From contig OX422222.1 in assembly GCA_949130495.1 (NCBI GenBank), positions 277,006,109-277,070,108 of the forward strand: a stretch of 64,000 nt of DNA, given 5' to 3'. Origin of the DNA: Sambucus nigra. Taxonomy: Eukaryota; Streptophyta; Magnoliopsida; Dipsacales; Adoxaceae. The notes under the pieces were generated by a model that saw nothing but the letters and a program-made list of their open reading frames with translations, ran no database searches and was not told where the DNA came from. Shown here piece by piece: positions 47,199 through 58,769 of this stretch. How positions within the stretch are numbered: the stretch's first letter is position 1; the number at the start of each line of letters is the position of its first letter. Both the position numbers and the translations under genes were made by a program.

Positions 47199-47865
47199 AA
47201 ATTATGCTACCTAAACTAGGGATTAAAGGTTGGAAATTAAAAGGTTTTAAACAAGAACACCAAGAACACCCAAAGTTAGGTCACCGGAGAAGATGATTGG
47301 AGGGTCACCGGGAAGCCAAAAGGTAAGTATTTTTGGCTAAAATAACCCCAAGACGACCTAGTATGTCCCCAAAGTCACTCAAGCATTACAAACCTAGCCC
47401 TATAGCCACTCAACAACGGCAGAAAGCCTCGCTGGAAAAAGGAAAAGCTCACCGAAAAACCAAAACTGTAAAAGTAATGACAAAAAATGGAAAAGGAAAG
47501 GCCAAAGAGCAGTACCTGACTGATTGCGATGAAGGGAGGAAGAGATTAAGAAGCAAGGAAACCTTGAGTCGCAGTCAGTTACAGAAAGGCTGTAGGCGAG
47601 AAAGCTAATGAAAAAGAAAGAAAAATGAGGAAAGAGAATAGTTTTTAAACCTTCTCAATGATGGGGCGCGATTTCCAATGCCCTCATTATTATCCTAGGA
47701 AACCGAAATGGTGATGCCAAAACTTTCATATCTTGGGGAAAATGCTAGTTACTTCAGTGAATGACATGTGTCCAAGGAACCACTCCAAACCCCAAGACAT
47801 CAAAACGTCATCCCTTCATTAACCTGACTCTTATACCCCTCAGTCACCCACTCACATAGAAGACT
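47199..47865. other. Tat A region between antisense gene and 3' LTR
   Basis: About 670 bp without a supported gene. It would contain the promoter and 5' leader of the antisense gene. A plus-strand open frame here (47333-47608) is Lys/Arg-rich and low-complexity, and I do not support it as a gene. Confidence 0.5.
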
Positions 47866-47881
47866 AAGGGATAGGGGTGAT
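47866..47881 (+). other. Polypurine tract of Tat A
   Basis: AAGGGATAGGGGTGAT immediately precedes the 3' LTR start TGATATTCCC. Confidence 0.75.
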
Positions 47882-48426
47882 TGATATTCCCAAAGTGCAC
47901 CCTCGTACTCAGGGTCACTAAACTCATCCTGACTCACAGTAGAGTTGGCAGGAAGCTTACAATAGCCATCAGAAAGGTCATCCTCCATTAGGTCGGCTCC
48001 TTATTGACCAACCTCAGCTAGCCAGCAGCCAAGGACAATGGAATCTTATGAGATTAAGCTATTGCAAACATCGTACTCTGCCTCAGCCGACATTACATCC
48101 TACCTCATGCCTAACCTTGGCCAGTCTCCCAGGCCGAGGTCATGCTAATGATTGACAGGATAAAGCACTGTCGGACTTCTTCAACCTCGTACTCGGCCAG
48201 GCCGAGGTTACGACAGATGGTGTCATAAGTTCGAGCACACGCAAGCACATGGTAGACCTAGAACACGTGAGAAAATAAGTTATAACCAAACCATTCCCCT
48301 CACGTGAAGGAATATTTAGTCATAATTCCTTACATGTGGCCCAGTCAGGTGTCCACCTATGGTTGGTGTATTCAACCCACACATGCTCTTATCATGCTTG
48401 GGGGGTACACTATACCCCCCAAGCCC

Positions 48427-48434
48427 TATAAATA
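48427..48434 (+). promoter_or_regulatory. TATA box in Tat A 3' LTR
   Basis: TATAAATA in the context CCCTATAAATACAT; the Tat B LTR has GGCTATAAATACC at the equivalent place, so this is the likely LTR core promoter. Confidence 0.75.
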
Positions 48435-48648
48435 CATATTTTCTCCTACCTTGGAGGGGATCCAAAAATTACAACCCTACCAGAAACTCTGTTTGTATAC
48501 ACAGTAGAGAGAAAAAGTGAGAGATTGTATCACTAGTCATTAATGCCCTCATTTTAGTGATTCTTTCTCACACACTCACAATGGATGTAGGCCAGATTGG
48601 CTGAACCACTTATATACTAGTGTTTCTCATTTTCTCCTAACCTCATTC

Positions 48649-48651
<3 letters not shown>

Positions 48652-48695
<44 letters not shown>
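48652..48695. repeat. (TA)n microsatellite
   Basis: About 22 uninterrupted TA units inside the Tat A 3' LTR, probably expanded after insertion. Confidence 0.95.
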
Positions 48696-48696
<1 letters not shown>

Positions 48697-48775
48697 TCTT
48701 GTGTTGCCATTGCTATTACTAGATTGAGCTTACAACACCTCTTTTAGTGGTGTTGTTTACAACATCATCATTCAT

Positions 48776-51700
48776 TATTGAATCTTGTTCTTTTTGCTTA
48801 CTTTCTGAAACGTGATCAATCAAAGTTCTTAGGATACGAAAGTTTTTCATGTCAGTCCTCAACACAAACTATATTGGATATACCTCGTTATTTTTCGTTT
48901 GGAGTGAAATTCACCACATGCAAAAGAAATTTGAATAAAATTGATGTCTCAAATATTTCTATCTGTCCAAAATTGAGTAACATGAAGGATATGAGACAAA
49001 AAAAATCACCAAAATAGCTCTTTTTTTTTTTTGGGGGGGGGGGGGGGGAGGGATAAAATTGGTAGTTGAATATAATTTTAAAAGGGTGTTAGAGATTTCA
49101 CTTGAGTCTAACATTTAAGTCTTTTAATGGTGTTCATTTTTCATAAATCTTAATTGAACTCGATCTTCAATCTTTATTTTACTGGTGTTCATTTTTTTTC
49201 TTCACAAATGAGATATGGTCTTATGTCATTGGTTAGTGATATCTTCATGTTATCAAAATTTTATTGATACTATTTTTTTGATTTTGAACATTTTTCTAAG
49301 AGTTGTTATGTTATTGAAAAAATTTCTTATATCTTCTTGTGAAACTCTTTATAGAGAAAAGTTGCCAGAAATTTAATCGGTATCTTTTGATTCGCCTCTT
49401 ATTCTCATATTCCTAGTGCGGTATATTGTGAAATTACCTTACTGTGTTGATAGTTCACATGCTCTAGTTGTTTATGTTCACCTTGGTGTATCATATACTT
49501 AGTTTCATATCTGAAAAGGGAACGTTGTGCCTACTTGGGGATATCACATCTTTACGTGTGATAATTTTGTTTGGTGTATCATTAGTTTATTTTAAAGTTA
49601 ATTTACCTTAGGCTTGATGTTGTTTATCCATGACTTTAGAGTATGTGGTACTAATTTGATGCTGATTTTGATGTACAATTGATATGTATGTTAATATTAT
49701 TGTTTTCATGTGTGGAATAATATACTTGTGTTATATGATTACTTGTTTAATTTTGTTGCACCTTTGAAAAAGTTATTGCAATATTTTTCTTTGATTATCT
49801 TTGTCTTGATGATTTCATTTTTCGGATGCTAGGACAATTTATTGTATCTTATATCCTAGTGGTTGCTTTTCATTGTAGTCATGCATGACCTTTGGATGAT
49901 TTATGATCTCTGACTTGGTCATATGTTCGTAGACGTATTTTATAAATACTTTGCTTGTCATGGTTTATCGTTTAGTATCTAGGACTATGATGTTTCTATA
50001 TGAAATTAGGATCTGCAATCAAATATCTAAACTAATGGTTTACATATCATCTAGTATCTTTTTTAATCCTAATCTCTTTGCTCGTTGTGATTATATTTAT
50101 ATTGAGTAAATTTTGAGCGCTTATGCTAAAATATTAATAATGGTTTTTATATATTTGTCTTGTTATAACATTATTGATCAGTTATGCCTTTGTATAGTAT
50201 ACCATGTGATTAATGTCTTATATTACTATCATATCCTTCTGCTTATTGTCATACATAACTTATTATTATACTCCAACCATGTTTTCTCTATTTGTTTCTT
50301 GATAGAGTAAACTTTTCGGTAATTTTATCGTTGCTTGAAAGCTCCTCTAATCAAAACCTTTCGTACCTACAAAAATATATCAATACTAGAGTGTGGTGGT
50401 AAGTAAGAGAATCAATCCAAATCAAGGGAGTGAAACTAGATGCAAATTCAAATGTAATTCGATTTTATTCTCTTTTTGGACTTTTTCTTTTCCTATATTT
50501 TTTTTTAGCTTTTTCAATATTAAAACAATTTTGAGAATGAAGTAAATTTTAAACTAAGAACTAAAGATGTAAATAAAAGTAAGTGAAGATACTAAGAAAA
50601 TCTAACTAAATAAAAATCTAAAAATATGAGATGGGTGAGGAAATAAAAGTGAGGACTAACTAGGGATAGGATGACACAATATATTATGGTTAATTAAAAT
50701 TAATTAATTCATTAAAATTAATTATCCCAAGTTAGTATTAAAATCACAAATCAACTCTCGTTGCAAATGTAATTTTGACAATAACATTTTAGAAAATTAA
50801 ATTTAACACTCCTACAACTCTTGAAATGTATATCAAAACATCATCTAACAAATCACCCGCTAGGATCGATCGATTAAACTAGTTTAAATCATAAAAGTAA
50901 GCCTAGAGTTAAAATTAAAGGAATAATACCACACTTGAGAAACCCCTATCTCTAGTTCGAATCTAAAATGGGTATTATAACTAGAATTTTGATTTTCTCT
51001 GAAAAATTATTTACCCTCTCTCGAGGCGTAAATTAAAATATAAGAGTGCAAAATTAATCATCAAAGGAACATTTAATTTAAAGTAATTAATTAAATTAGG
51101 ATTAATATAAAATAATGGGATCACCCCACCCCTTGAAATGAGTTTTAGCCTGACATGATATTAAATATGATGAACAAATAATCAAAGGCATAAAAAATAA
51201 AAGAGTAGAGAAAGAGAACAAATCTTCAACAAGTCTCCTTGAAATTGACAATTTGAACTCTATCCTCTTCAATACAAATCAAATCACTCGCAATTAACTC
51301 TCACCAATTCTAAAAAAAAATAAAAATAAAACTCTTTACAAAATGTTTTTCTCTCTAATTTATTTTCTACTCTAAACTATCTCTATTCTTCTACAAGTCT
51401 CTCCTAGATGATCTCCAAATGGGCTTTGGGTATTCATTTATAGTGAGGCACATGTAGCTAAGGGTAAACTGGGTAGAGATAATAGTGAGCATGGTTAAAA
51501 GGAGACTTGGGGGTAATTTTGGGTATATGGTTACAAGGAGTTAGTTGGGGTTAATTTTGAAAATTGGGAAAAAGATGGTTTTAAACACATGTGGTGTTTT
51601 GTTTGTTGGCATTGATTTTATGTTTGTATTTGGAAGGTGAAGAAATCGTGGGTTTTAAAGAGGAGAAATGGGTGTTGGTTAAAATGACTTTGTGGGATAA

Positions 51701-52096
51701 ATGGGTAATGGCTTGGGTAAAGCATGGGTTTTGAAATGGGTATGCCAGATGGTGTGGGAATTGGGTTTGGCATGGGTCAGTTTTGGGTCGAAATGGGTGC
51801 GGGTTGGTGGGCACAAGAGAGGTCCGACCGAGGTAGGGGCTGCTGGGCGGAAATGAGTTTTGGGTTAATGGGATTTGAGTCCGGGTTTGGGGTTGGATCA
51901 AGCTCTACAGGGGGTCGTACAGTAGGGGGTCGGACATGAGTTTTTAGGTATGGGCTTCCCGACGCGGGTATGGCCGGACTAAGTTTCGGCTTTGGGTTAT
52001 GATTTCGGGTTTGTCGAAGTTCGGGTTATGGGGTCATGGTGGAAGTGAGGTTGAGGTAAATGGGTATTGTGGTTTGAATGGAGGTATGATATTGAA
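48776..52096. other. Unassigned non-coding DNA between Tat A and Tat B
   Basis: 3.3 kb without a supported gene. 48776-49020 has a short open frame of no known family. 49021-49048 is a run of 12 T then 16 G. 49050-50340 is very T-rich on the plus strand. 50340-51600 is A-rich, with a 'TCAATACTAGAGTGTGGTGGTAAGT' style start that hints at an old LTR. 51600-52095 is unusually rich in GGGT and TGGG. I could not find a partner LTR for any of it in the window. The five bases before 52097 (TTGAA) should be one copy of the Tat B target site. Confidence 0.5.
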
Positions 52097-52663
52097 TGTT
52101 GATACCAAAATTAGTATGCAGATATGGACGAATAATAAGAAGACACGTGTCAATCTACATGGCACAATAGCAACGAGGAAGATTGTTTCCCCGACCAACA
52201 TACTCACTCCGAGCAACAAGTATACTCCGATGAACGCCAGTCTTCCGAGGAACTCCAATGCTCCGAGGAACTCTTGGACGATGAACAACTAAGGCGGTTC
52301 GAGCTGCATCTCGACCACAACATTAATTGCCAGATAATCAACAGTTCAACTATTCATTGAATGCTTATCATCTTGACGCACACGTTTGAAGAACATTAAG
52401 TGAATTACCCTTTCATATGTGTATCATTTAATGTATCACCCTTTCATGTACAGCCTAAAGGGCTATAAATACCTTGTATCACCCTCATTCAAGGGGACCG
52501 AAATTTCTTGATAGCACATGTAATCGAGAATTCTCAAACACTCAGCAATAACATACCAGTGGACGTAGGCCATTCATATAAGGCTGAACCACTTTAAAAT
52601 CTTTTGTCTTATTTATTTATCTGTGATTAAATAATTAGAGTAATCTAGTTTTTTACATCAACA
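52097..52663 (+). repeat. 5' LTR of Tat B
   Basis: 567 bp, TGTTGATACC...CATCAACA. TATA box TATAAATA at 52464-52471. Its first 70 bases match 63931-64000 with a handful of changes. Confidence 0.9.
52464..52471 (+). promoter_or_regulatory. TATA box in Tat B 5' LTR
   Basis: TATAAATA about 200 bp before the LTR end, at a position comparable to that in the Tat A LTR; likely start region for element RNA. Confidence 0.75.
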
Positions 52664-52666
52664 GAT

Positions 52667-52681
52667 TGGCACCGTCTGTGG
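52667..52681 (+). other. Primer binding site of Tat B
   Basis: TGGCACCGTCTGTGG begins four bases after the LTR (52663). It resembles the TGGCGCCGTCTGTGG sites of related plant Gypsy elements with one change. I do not assign the tRNA. Confidence 0.75.
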
Positions 52682-52727
52682 GAATCGATTGTTATTATCA
52701 TTTTTCACCAAAAATCATTCATCATCA

Positions 52728-54211
52728 ATGGCGGATAATCCAGAATCTAGCAATCGAAACGCTGGAAATGCTGGAAATCCTCCAAATCCCTCTGCACCTC
52801 CAGATCTGGCCAGGATTATGACGAATCTGGCTCAAGGACAAATCGCCATACAAAACACAATGAGGCAACTCATACAAACCCTTCATGGCGGTGCACTTGC
52901 ACGTTCAGGACAACGAAGTGGTCAGAGGCAAACTTATCTACTTTCTTCACGATCCAGGCGTACTGAGTCATATCGTAATGAGGAGTCTAATGATTTCTCT
53001 TATCAACCTGGGCGAACTTCGTCAATAAGGGCTACAGATACTGATCAACGTATCACTCTCTCTCCAGAAAGACCCAGTGCCTTAGAAAGACTGAGTAGGG
53101 TGTCTCCTTTCAGTAGATTAGGCCCTAGGAGGAATAAGAGTCCACCTAAGACCATGTAGAGGAGTTTTCGACAACCATCAGATCTAAGAGAAGGATCATC
53201 ACAATCACGACCAGTTGCCCGTCAAGATAGATCTCAAGAGGCTACTTCAGAACGATCTATTGCTCGAACCAATAGGCCCGAGGAAGGAAATGAAGCGTGG
53301 AAAGGGTCCCTTTAGCGATTGGAAGATAGATTGGGAGAAATGACAAGGGCGAAGAATCCCCTACAACGAACTTTTGTTCAAGGGACACCTTTTGTCCAGG
53401 CCATTGTGAATTTTCCTACACCGTCAAAGTTTAAAGCACCAGTAGTGACCCCTAAATATGATGGAAAGACAGATCCTGTTCTTCATATAGAGCAATATCA
53501 AGCTGCCGCCGATATCTATGCTGTCCCCGACGAGATGAGATGCAGAGCGTTCTCAGGAACTCTTACTGGAGCTGCCCAGATATGGTACAACAATCTTCCT
53601 CGGGGTAAGATTTCAACTTTCTTTCAGTTGGCCGAGTTGTTCATCGACAATTTCTATTTCGGAGCAAAGCCAGTAAAACGAGTAGCACACTTGTTAAGTG
53701 TTAGACAAAAATCTGGTGAGAGTACTAGAGATTACATAACTCGTTTTAATAACGAGAAGCTGGAAGTCATAGATTACGAGGAGAAGACAACAATCACCGC
53801 CTTGATGAGTGGGTTACTGCCTAATAAGTTGTATTACACCTTGGCGAAAGATCCACCTAAAACTATGTCAGAGTTGATGGCAAAAGCAGCCAAAATCATG
53901 AATGACGAGGAAGCTATGGCTGCAAAGAAGAATATAGATAAAGACACCAAGGTGGATGTCGACATGTCTAAAAATATAGAGCATAAGGTCAATGGCGGTG
54001 ACAAGCGTTCTAGAAATAATAAGTCATCATGGGAAGTCCTGAAGAAATTCGATAATTATACTCCCTTGAAAATGGGTATTAATCATGTCTTGGAAGAAAT
54101 CAAGAATAGAGAGGAAGTAAAGTGGCCGAAGAAACTGAGGTCAGATCCTGATGCGAGGAACAGGGACAAATATTGCGAGTTCCACAAAGATCATGGCCAT
54201 ATGACTAAAAT
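52728..54211 (+). pseudogene. Tat B gag
   Basis: Gag from ATG 52728 (MADNPESSNRNAGN), about 60 bp after the LTR. The N-terminal part is Asn/Pro/Ser/Arg-rich and disordered. In-frame TAG codons at 53157 and 53313 both sit where Gln would fit (CAG/CAA to TAG). From 53319 the conserved capsid follows: 'TPFVQAIVNFPTPSKFKAPVVTPKYDGKTDPVLHIEQYQ', 'RCRAFSGTLTGAAQIWYNNLPRGKISTFFQLAELF', 'DPPKTMSELMAKAAKIMNDEEAM'. The modified knuckle CEFHKDHGHMTK...C starts at about 54175. A one-base frameshift at about 54211 breaks it; the next frame reads on without a stop into protease, so Gag and Pol were probably one ORF. Confidence 0.87.
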
Positions 54212-55957
54212 TGCATAGCTCTTCAAAACGAGATTGAAACACTCATTCGAAGAGGAAAACTAGCAAAGTATGTTGATCGGGGAGGTGAAAGAAGAAATAA
54301 TGATCGAACTAGAGAGAGATCTAGATCTCCTCGTCGAGCAGAGGAGAAAAAGAAGAGAGGTCATGAAGATGATGCCGAGGATGACCCCGATCTTCCCAAG
54401 AAACCAAGGCAGCCAGAACGAGAGGTATTTTCCATACGTTTTGGGTCATTTGATTATAATGTTATTACAGGAGGAGATGCAATAGGAGGAGATCTTACTG
54501 CAGAAAGAAAAGCTTACCTCGGAGAGGCACAAGCTTGCTCGTACATTCAGCGAATAAATTTGGCCGAGGAGGATCGTTCGAGGAAGGTAAACAAAGAGAA
54601 GCTGGTTATTGGCTTTTCAAAAAATGACCTGGCAGGTGTTCTTTACCCTCACGACGACCCTTTGGTGATCAAAATGAGGATGAAAGAAGTAGTGATTTCA
54701 AGGGTGCTGGTAGACAATGGCAGTTCGACAGACATCATGTACTATTCGTGCTTTGACAGTTTAAATTTGAAGTTATCTCAATTGGAGCCTTATCAAAGAC
54801 CTCTTCTGGGTTTCGCTGGCGAGAAAGTTTTTCCACTTGGGACGATCATGTTGGATATATTCATTGGAACTTGGCCTGCTTGTCGAACAGAGAGAATACG
54901 CTTCTTTGTGATGGATAGGAATGTGCAGTCAGCCTACAACATCATCATGGGAAGAGTTGGTTTGAAGAAGTTCGAAGCAGTCCCATCTACAGTACATCAA
55001 TGTTTAAAATTCCCAACAAATTTCGGAGTGGGAGTTGTGAAAGGTGATCAAAAAGTAGCTCGAGAATGCTATTATTCATCTGCCGAGCAAGAGGATCTTG
55101 AAGAATCAAGGAAAAAGACTTCTACTTACCAGGTGGATGAAAGTACGGAAATTGAAACACTTGATCCAAGAGATGAATCCAAACTTGTAAAAGGACAGGT
55201 GGCAGAATCTACAGAAAATGTTATTCTGGACAACGAACACCCTGAACGAATAACCCAGATAGGTTCATCGTTGGATGCTTCAATAAAACAGGAGTTGATA
55301 ACTTTCTTGAGAAACAGAAAGAAAACTTTTGCGTGGAGTCATGAAGACATGCCAGGAATAGATCCAAACTTCTTATGTCATGAGCTCAATGTGAATAAGG
55401 AGATCAAGCCTGTAAAGCAGAGAAGAAGGGTATTTAGCCCCGAGAAGAATCAAGCTATTCAAGAGGAGGTCGACAAGCTCCAGAAAGCCCAATTCATTGA
55501 AGATGTGAAGTATCCGGACTGGTTGGCAAATGTGGTGATGGTAAAGAAGAAAAACAATAAATGGAGAATGTGTGTTGATTTCACTGATCTCAACAAGGCC
55601 TACCCAAAGGATCATTTTCCATTACCCAGAATTGATCAACTAGTGGATGCTACCTCAGGGAACGAGCTGCTCAGCTTCATGGATGCTTACTCTGGTTACA
55701 ACCAGATCAAAATGAAACCTGAAGACAGGGAAAGCACTTCTTTTATTACCCCTAGGGGAACTCATTGTTATAATGTTATGCCTTTTGGTTTGAAAAATGC
55801 AGGAGCGACGTATCAACGGCTGATGAATAAGGTTTTTGCCGAACAAATCAGTTGCAACATGGAAGTCTATGTCGACGATATGCTGACAAAGAGAAAGAAA
55901 GCTGCTGAGCATCTAGTTGACTTAGGACAAACCTTTGATCAACTGGATAAATACTAG
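54212..55957 (+). pseudogene. Tat B protease and reverse transcriptase
   Basis: Open from the gag frameshift to a TAG at 55955. An Arg-rich linker (to 54430) is followed by protease: 'FSKNDLAGVLYPHDDPLVI' and the active-site loop LVDNGSSTDIM (near 54710-54740), ending 'AYNIIMGRVGL'. RT starts near 55310 ('KKTFAWSHEDMPGIDPNFLCHELN') with 'NNKWRMCVDFTDLNKAYPKDHFPLPRID', 'SFMDAYSGYNQI', 'YNVMPFGLKNAGATYQRLMNKVF' and active site YVDD in 'EVYVDDMLTK' (near 55865-55895). All RT motifs are intact. The TAG after 'QLDKY' is followed in the same frame by the rest of RT and RNase H, so only this nonsense change separates them. Confidence 0.88.
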
Positions 55958-57414
55958 ATGAAGCTCAATCCGACGAAGTGCACCTTTGGAGTACGAGAAG
56001 GAATGTTCCTCGGGTACATCGTCAACCAGCGAGGCATTGAGGCAAATCCAGCAAAGATCAAAGCTCTTTTAGGGTTGCGATCTCCAACGACGAAGAAAGA
56101 AGAGCAGAGTCTTACAGGACGAGTTGCAGCGCTCAATAGATTTGTATCTCGAGCAACTGATAGGTGCCTTCCATTCTTCAAAACACTCCGAAAAAATTTC
56201 GAGTGGAATGATGAATGTGAAAAAGCCTTTCAAGACTTGAAGAAATATCTGGGAACACCTCCATTGCTGTCCAGACCAGTGATGGGAGAAAAGTTGTACT
56301 TATACCTGGCAGTATCAGAAAATGCGGTCAGCTCGACATTGATCAGATTGGAGAATGGAGTCCAGAAGCCAATTTATTACACAAGTAAGGCTTTCCGAGG
56401 TGCAGAGATCAGGTACCCAAAGTTGGAAAAATTGGCATTGGCATTAATTGAAGCAAGTAGAAGAATGAGGCCATATTTCCAGGCCCATACCATCATCGTG
56501 TATACCGACATGCCATTAAGACAAGCCCTTTATAAGTTAGAAAAGTCAGGGAGACTGATGTACTGGGCAATAGAGCTCGGTGAATATGATATTGTGTATG
56601 AACCCAGATCATCCTTAAAAGGGCAAGCTGTAGCAGACTTTATAGCAGAGTTTACATATCCTGATACCCCCGAGGAACAAAAGTTGCTCGCTGACCAACC
56701 TGTGGATGTTACAGGGTCAACAGACATGAGTCCAGACCAACTCCGGTTGGTAAAAGGGCTTGTGGATGTAGAAAGATCATCAAATTCAAACCCAGACCAA
56801 CTACGGTTGGTAAAAGGGCGAGAAGAGATGATCGACGAGGAGCGAAAGATACCAGGGGAGGATGAAATAAAACAACAAATATTTCATCGAGGAACGCTGT
56901 CAGATAAGAATTTTGAAGACGAGTTACCTACGTGGAGATTGTATGTAGATGGGTCATCTTGTACAACAGGTTGTGGAGCAGGGATTATTTTGAACACTCC
57001 AGACGAGATTGACGTGGAATATGCATTACGATTCCAATTCAAAGCTTCCAATAATGAGGCTGAGTATGAAGCCTTGATAGCAGGTCTTAATTTAGCAAAG
57101 ATTATAGAAGCGCAAAAAGTGATGATATTCAGTGATTCTCAATTAATTGTGAATCAGATGATGGGAACGTATGCAGTTAAAGGAGAATTAATGGTCAAGT
57201 ATCACGCAAAGGCGATGAAGTTGTTAGCAGAATTTGATTCCATTCTGTTGATCAGAATACCAAGAATGGAGAATGCACAAGCAGACGCACTGGCCCGATT
57301 AGCATCAGCTACTCGTACCGAGTTGCGAAGAACGATACCATTTGAGGTGTTAGAAAGTCGAAGCATAGATGAAGGCTTAAAAACGAATGTTATTCCCTTG
57401 ATTCAGGACCATCT
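55958..57414 (+). pseudogene. Tat B RT end, RNase H and archaeal-type RNase H
   Basis: In frame with the preceding RT. 'MKLNPTKCTFGVREGMFLGYIV' ends RT, then the connection and first RNase H: 'LYLYLAVSENAVSSTLI' lacks the first catalytic Asp, while 'IVYTDMPLRQAL' and 'AVADFIAEF' remain. Residues 249-288 (56701-56820) are two in-frame 20-residue repeats ending DQLRLVKG. The second RNase H follows: D331 in WRLYVDGSSC, E369 in 'NNEAEYEALI', D393 in 'FSDSQLIVNQ' and D444 in 'AQADALARL'; the full catalytic set is present. At about 57414 a frameshift moves integrase into another frame. Known role: removal of RNA from the cDNA hybrid during replication in the particle. Confidence 0.88.
56701..56820 (+). 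repeat. In-frame 60-bp direct duplication in pol linker
   Basis: Units 56701-56760 and 56761-56820, each exactly 60 bp. Both begin TGTGGATGT and end with AGACCAACT.CGGTTGGTAAAAGGGC, encoding VDV...PDQLRLVKG twice. The 3' half matches the core of the tandem array downstream at 58780-59290. Confidence 0.9.
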
Positions 57415-58635
57415 TGGATGGATCCCATCAAGGCATATGTCGAGGAAGGGGAATTACCGGAGGATAAGATCGCTGCCAAGAAATTGAAGTTTAAAGCTGC
57501 TCGGTATGTACTAACTAATGGTGTTATGTATAGACGAGGAATTATGGCAGGTTTGCAAAGATGTGTACATCCCTCCGAGGTGAAAGAATTGATTGAAGAG
57601 ATCCATGAAGGGTCCTGTGGAGCCCATGTAGTAGGTCAAACACTTTTGCAAAGGGTGATGACGCAGGGATATTACTGGCCGACGATGAGGGCTGATTATA
57701 TAGCATATGCCAAGAAGTGTGACAAGTGCCAACGTTTTTCCTCCATCCGACGAACTCCACAAGCATTGTTGACACCCATAACTTCTCCTTGGCCATTTGC
57801 CATGTGGGGAATTGATTTGGTTGGACCACTGCCAACGACCTGAGGAAGATTCAAGTACCTCGTCGTTGCAGTGGATTATTTTACTAAGTGGGTAGAAGCT
57901 GAGCCACTTATTGATATGACATACGAGAAGGTGTACCAGTTTGTTTGGAAGAATATCATCTGCCGATATGGTCTCCCTCATGCCTTCATTATAGACTATG
58001 GAACACAATTTGATAACGAGGAGTTTGCCGCCTATTGTCATCAGTCAAACATTTTGAAGGTTCATTCAGCACCAGGCCATCCTCAAAGCAATGGATAGAC
58101 TGAAGTGACGAACAGAACATTATTAAATGGTTTGAAGAAGAGGTTAAATGAGGCTAAAGCAAATTGGATTAATGAGCTATAGTTAGTATTGTGGGCTTAT
58201 CGAACAACTCCCCGAGCAGCAACTGGAGAGTCCCCATATATGCTGGCATTTGGAAGTGAGGCTGTAATACCTGCTGAGTTGGGTCTCCCAACACACAGAG
58301 TGCTGAATTTCAATTCCCCAGTCAGTGATTTGATGAGAAGATTAGATTTGGACATGCTCGAGGAGGTTAGAGAAGAAACAGCCATTAGGAATGCTGCATA
58401 TCAACAACGAACAACTTTGTTCTACAACAAGAGAGTGAAGAAATGCGATTTAAAGGAAGGAGATTACGTGCTGAAGAAGGTCATTCAGAAGCACAATAAA
58501 TTGGAAGAAAATTGGCATGGACCTTACCGAGTTACAGAAGTTGTTCTACCAGGAACTTACCGAATAGCAACTCTAGAAGGAGAGGAATTCAAGAATGCTT
58601 GGAATGCTGAACACCTTCGCAAGTATTATCAGTGA
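57415..58635 (+). pseudogene. Tat B integrase
   Basis: Integrase from 'WMDPIKAYVEEGELPEDK' through the zinc-binding block 'HPSEVKELIEEIHEGSCGAH...KKCDKCQRF' (near 57570-57735), complete unlike Tat A. The core has 'WGIDLVGPLPTT' (first Asp), a TGA at 57841, 'AFIIDYGTQFDNEEF' (second Asp; Tyr instead of Asn after it), 'SAPGHPQSNG', a TAG at 58096, and 'TEVTNRTLL' (catalytic Glu). Another TAG at 58180 precedes 'VLWAYRTTPRAATGESPYMLAFGSEAVIPAEL'. The last open part, 58189-58635, includes the 'WHGPYRVTEVVLPGTYRIATLEGEEF..AWNAEHLRKYYQ' C-terminal block. One frame is kept from 57418 to the end; three nonsense codons are the only breaks. Confidence 0.88.
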
Positions 58636-58769
58636 TGTAAAATGTACAGCAGGTCCATCAATATGAATAAAACGATGATATTTCACCATTTTTCTCTCCT
58701 TTGTTTGAAAGTTTTTCGGGGAATATTAGTGTTGTGCACTACGCTGCTCGACAGAAAAAATAAGACGAT

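Larger units (their letters stand above)
12971..48770 (+). mobile_element. Tat A: Gypsy/Tat retrotransposon with three nested insertions
   Basis: Ends are TGATATGCCC (12971) and ...CATCATCA (48770), with the duplication TTCAT at 12966-12970 and 48771-48775. The first 213 bases match the start of the 3' LTR (47882) at about 88% by eye. Order on the plus strand: 5' LTR fragment, [Copia 13186-28003 carrying Tekay 17565-27137], gag, protease, RT, RNase H, second (archaeal-type) RNase H, integrase, 62-bp tandem array [split by the SIRE-like Copia 34280-44163], antisense gene remnant, polypurine tract, 3' LTR. The second RNase H and antisense ORFs are hallmarks of the Tat lineage. All coding parts are broken. 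The rest of the 5' LTR and the primer site were lost at the 28003 junction. Confidence 0.9.
47882..48770 (+). repeat. 3' LTR of Tat A
   Basis: 889 bp, TGATATTCCC...CATCATCA, followed by the TTCAT duplication. A TATA box TATAAATA lies at 48427-48434. A (TA)n microsatellite (48652-48695) has expanded inside it. Near the end there is the inverted repeat ACACCTCTTTTAGTGGTGT. Confidence 0.92.

Noticed and set aside
47333..47608. Plus-strand 91-residue Lys/Arg-rich frame
   Set aside because: Low-complexity, no homologue recognised, lies in the antisense gene's upstream region; likely chance.
48778..49017. 79-residue frame after Tat A that might be a host exon
   Set aside because: No recognisable domain or splice context; left as unassigned sequence.
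51581..52292. Open frames on both strands in GGGT-rich DNA before Tat B
   Set aside because: Composition-driven; overlapping frames on both strands and into the LTR, no domain.
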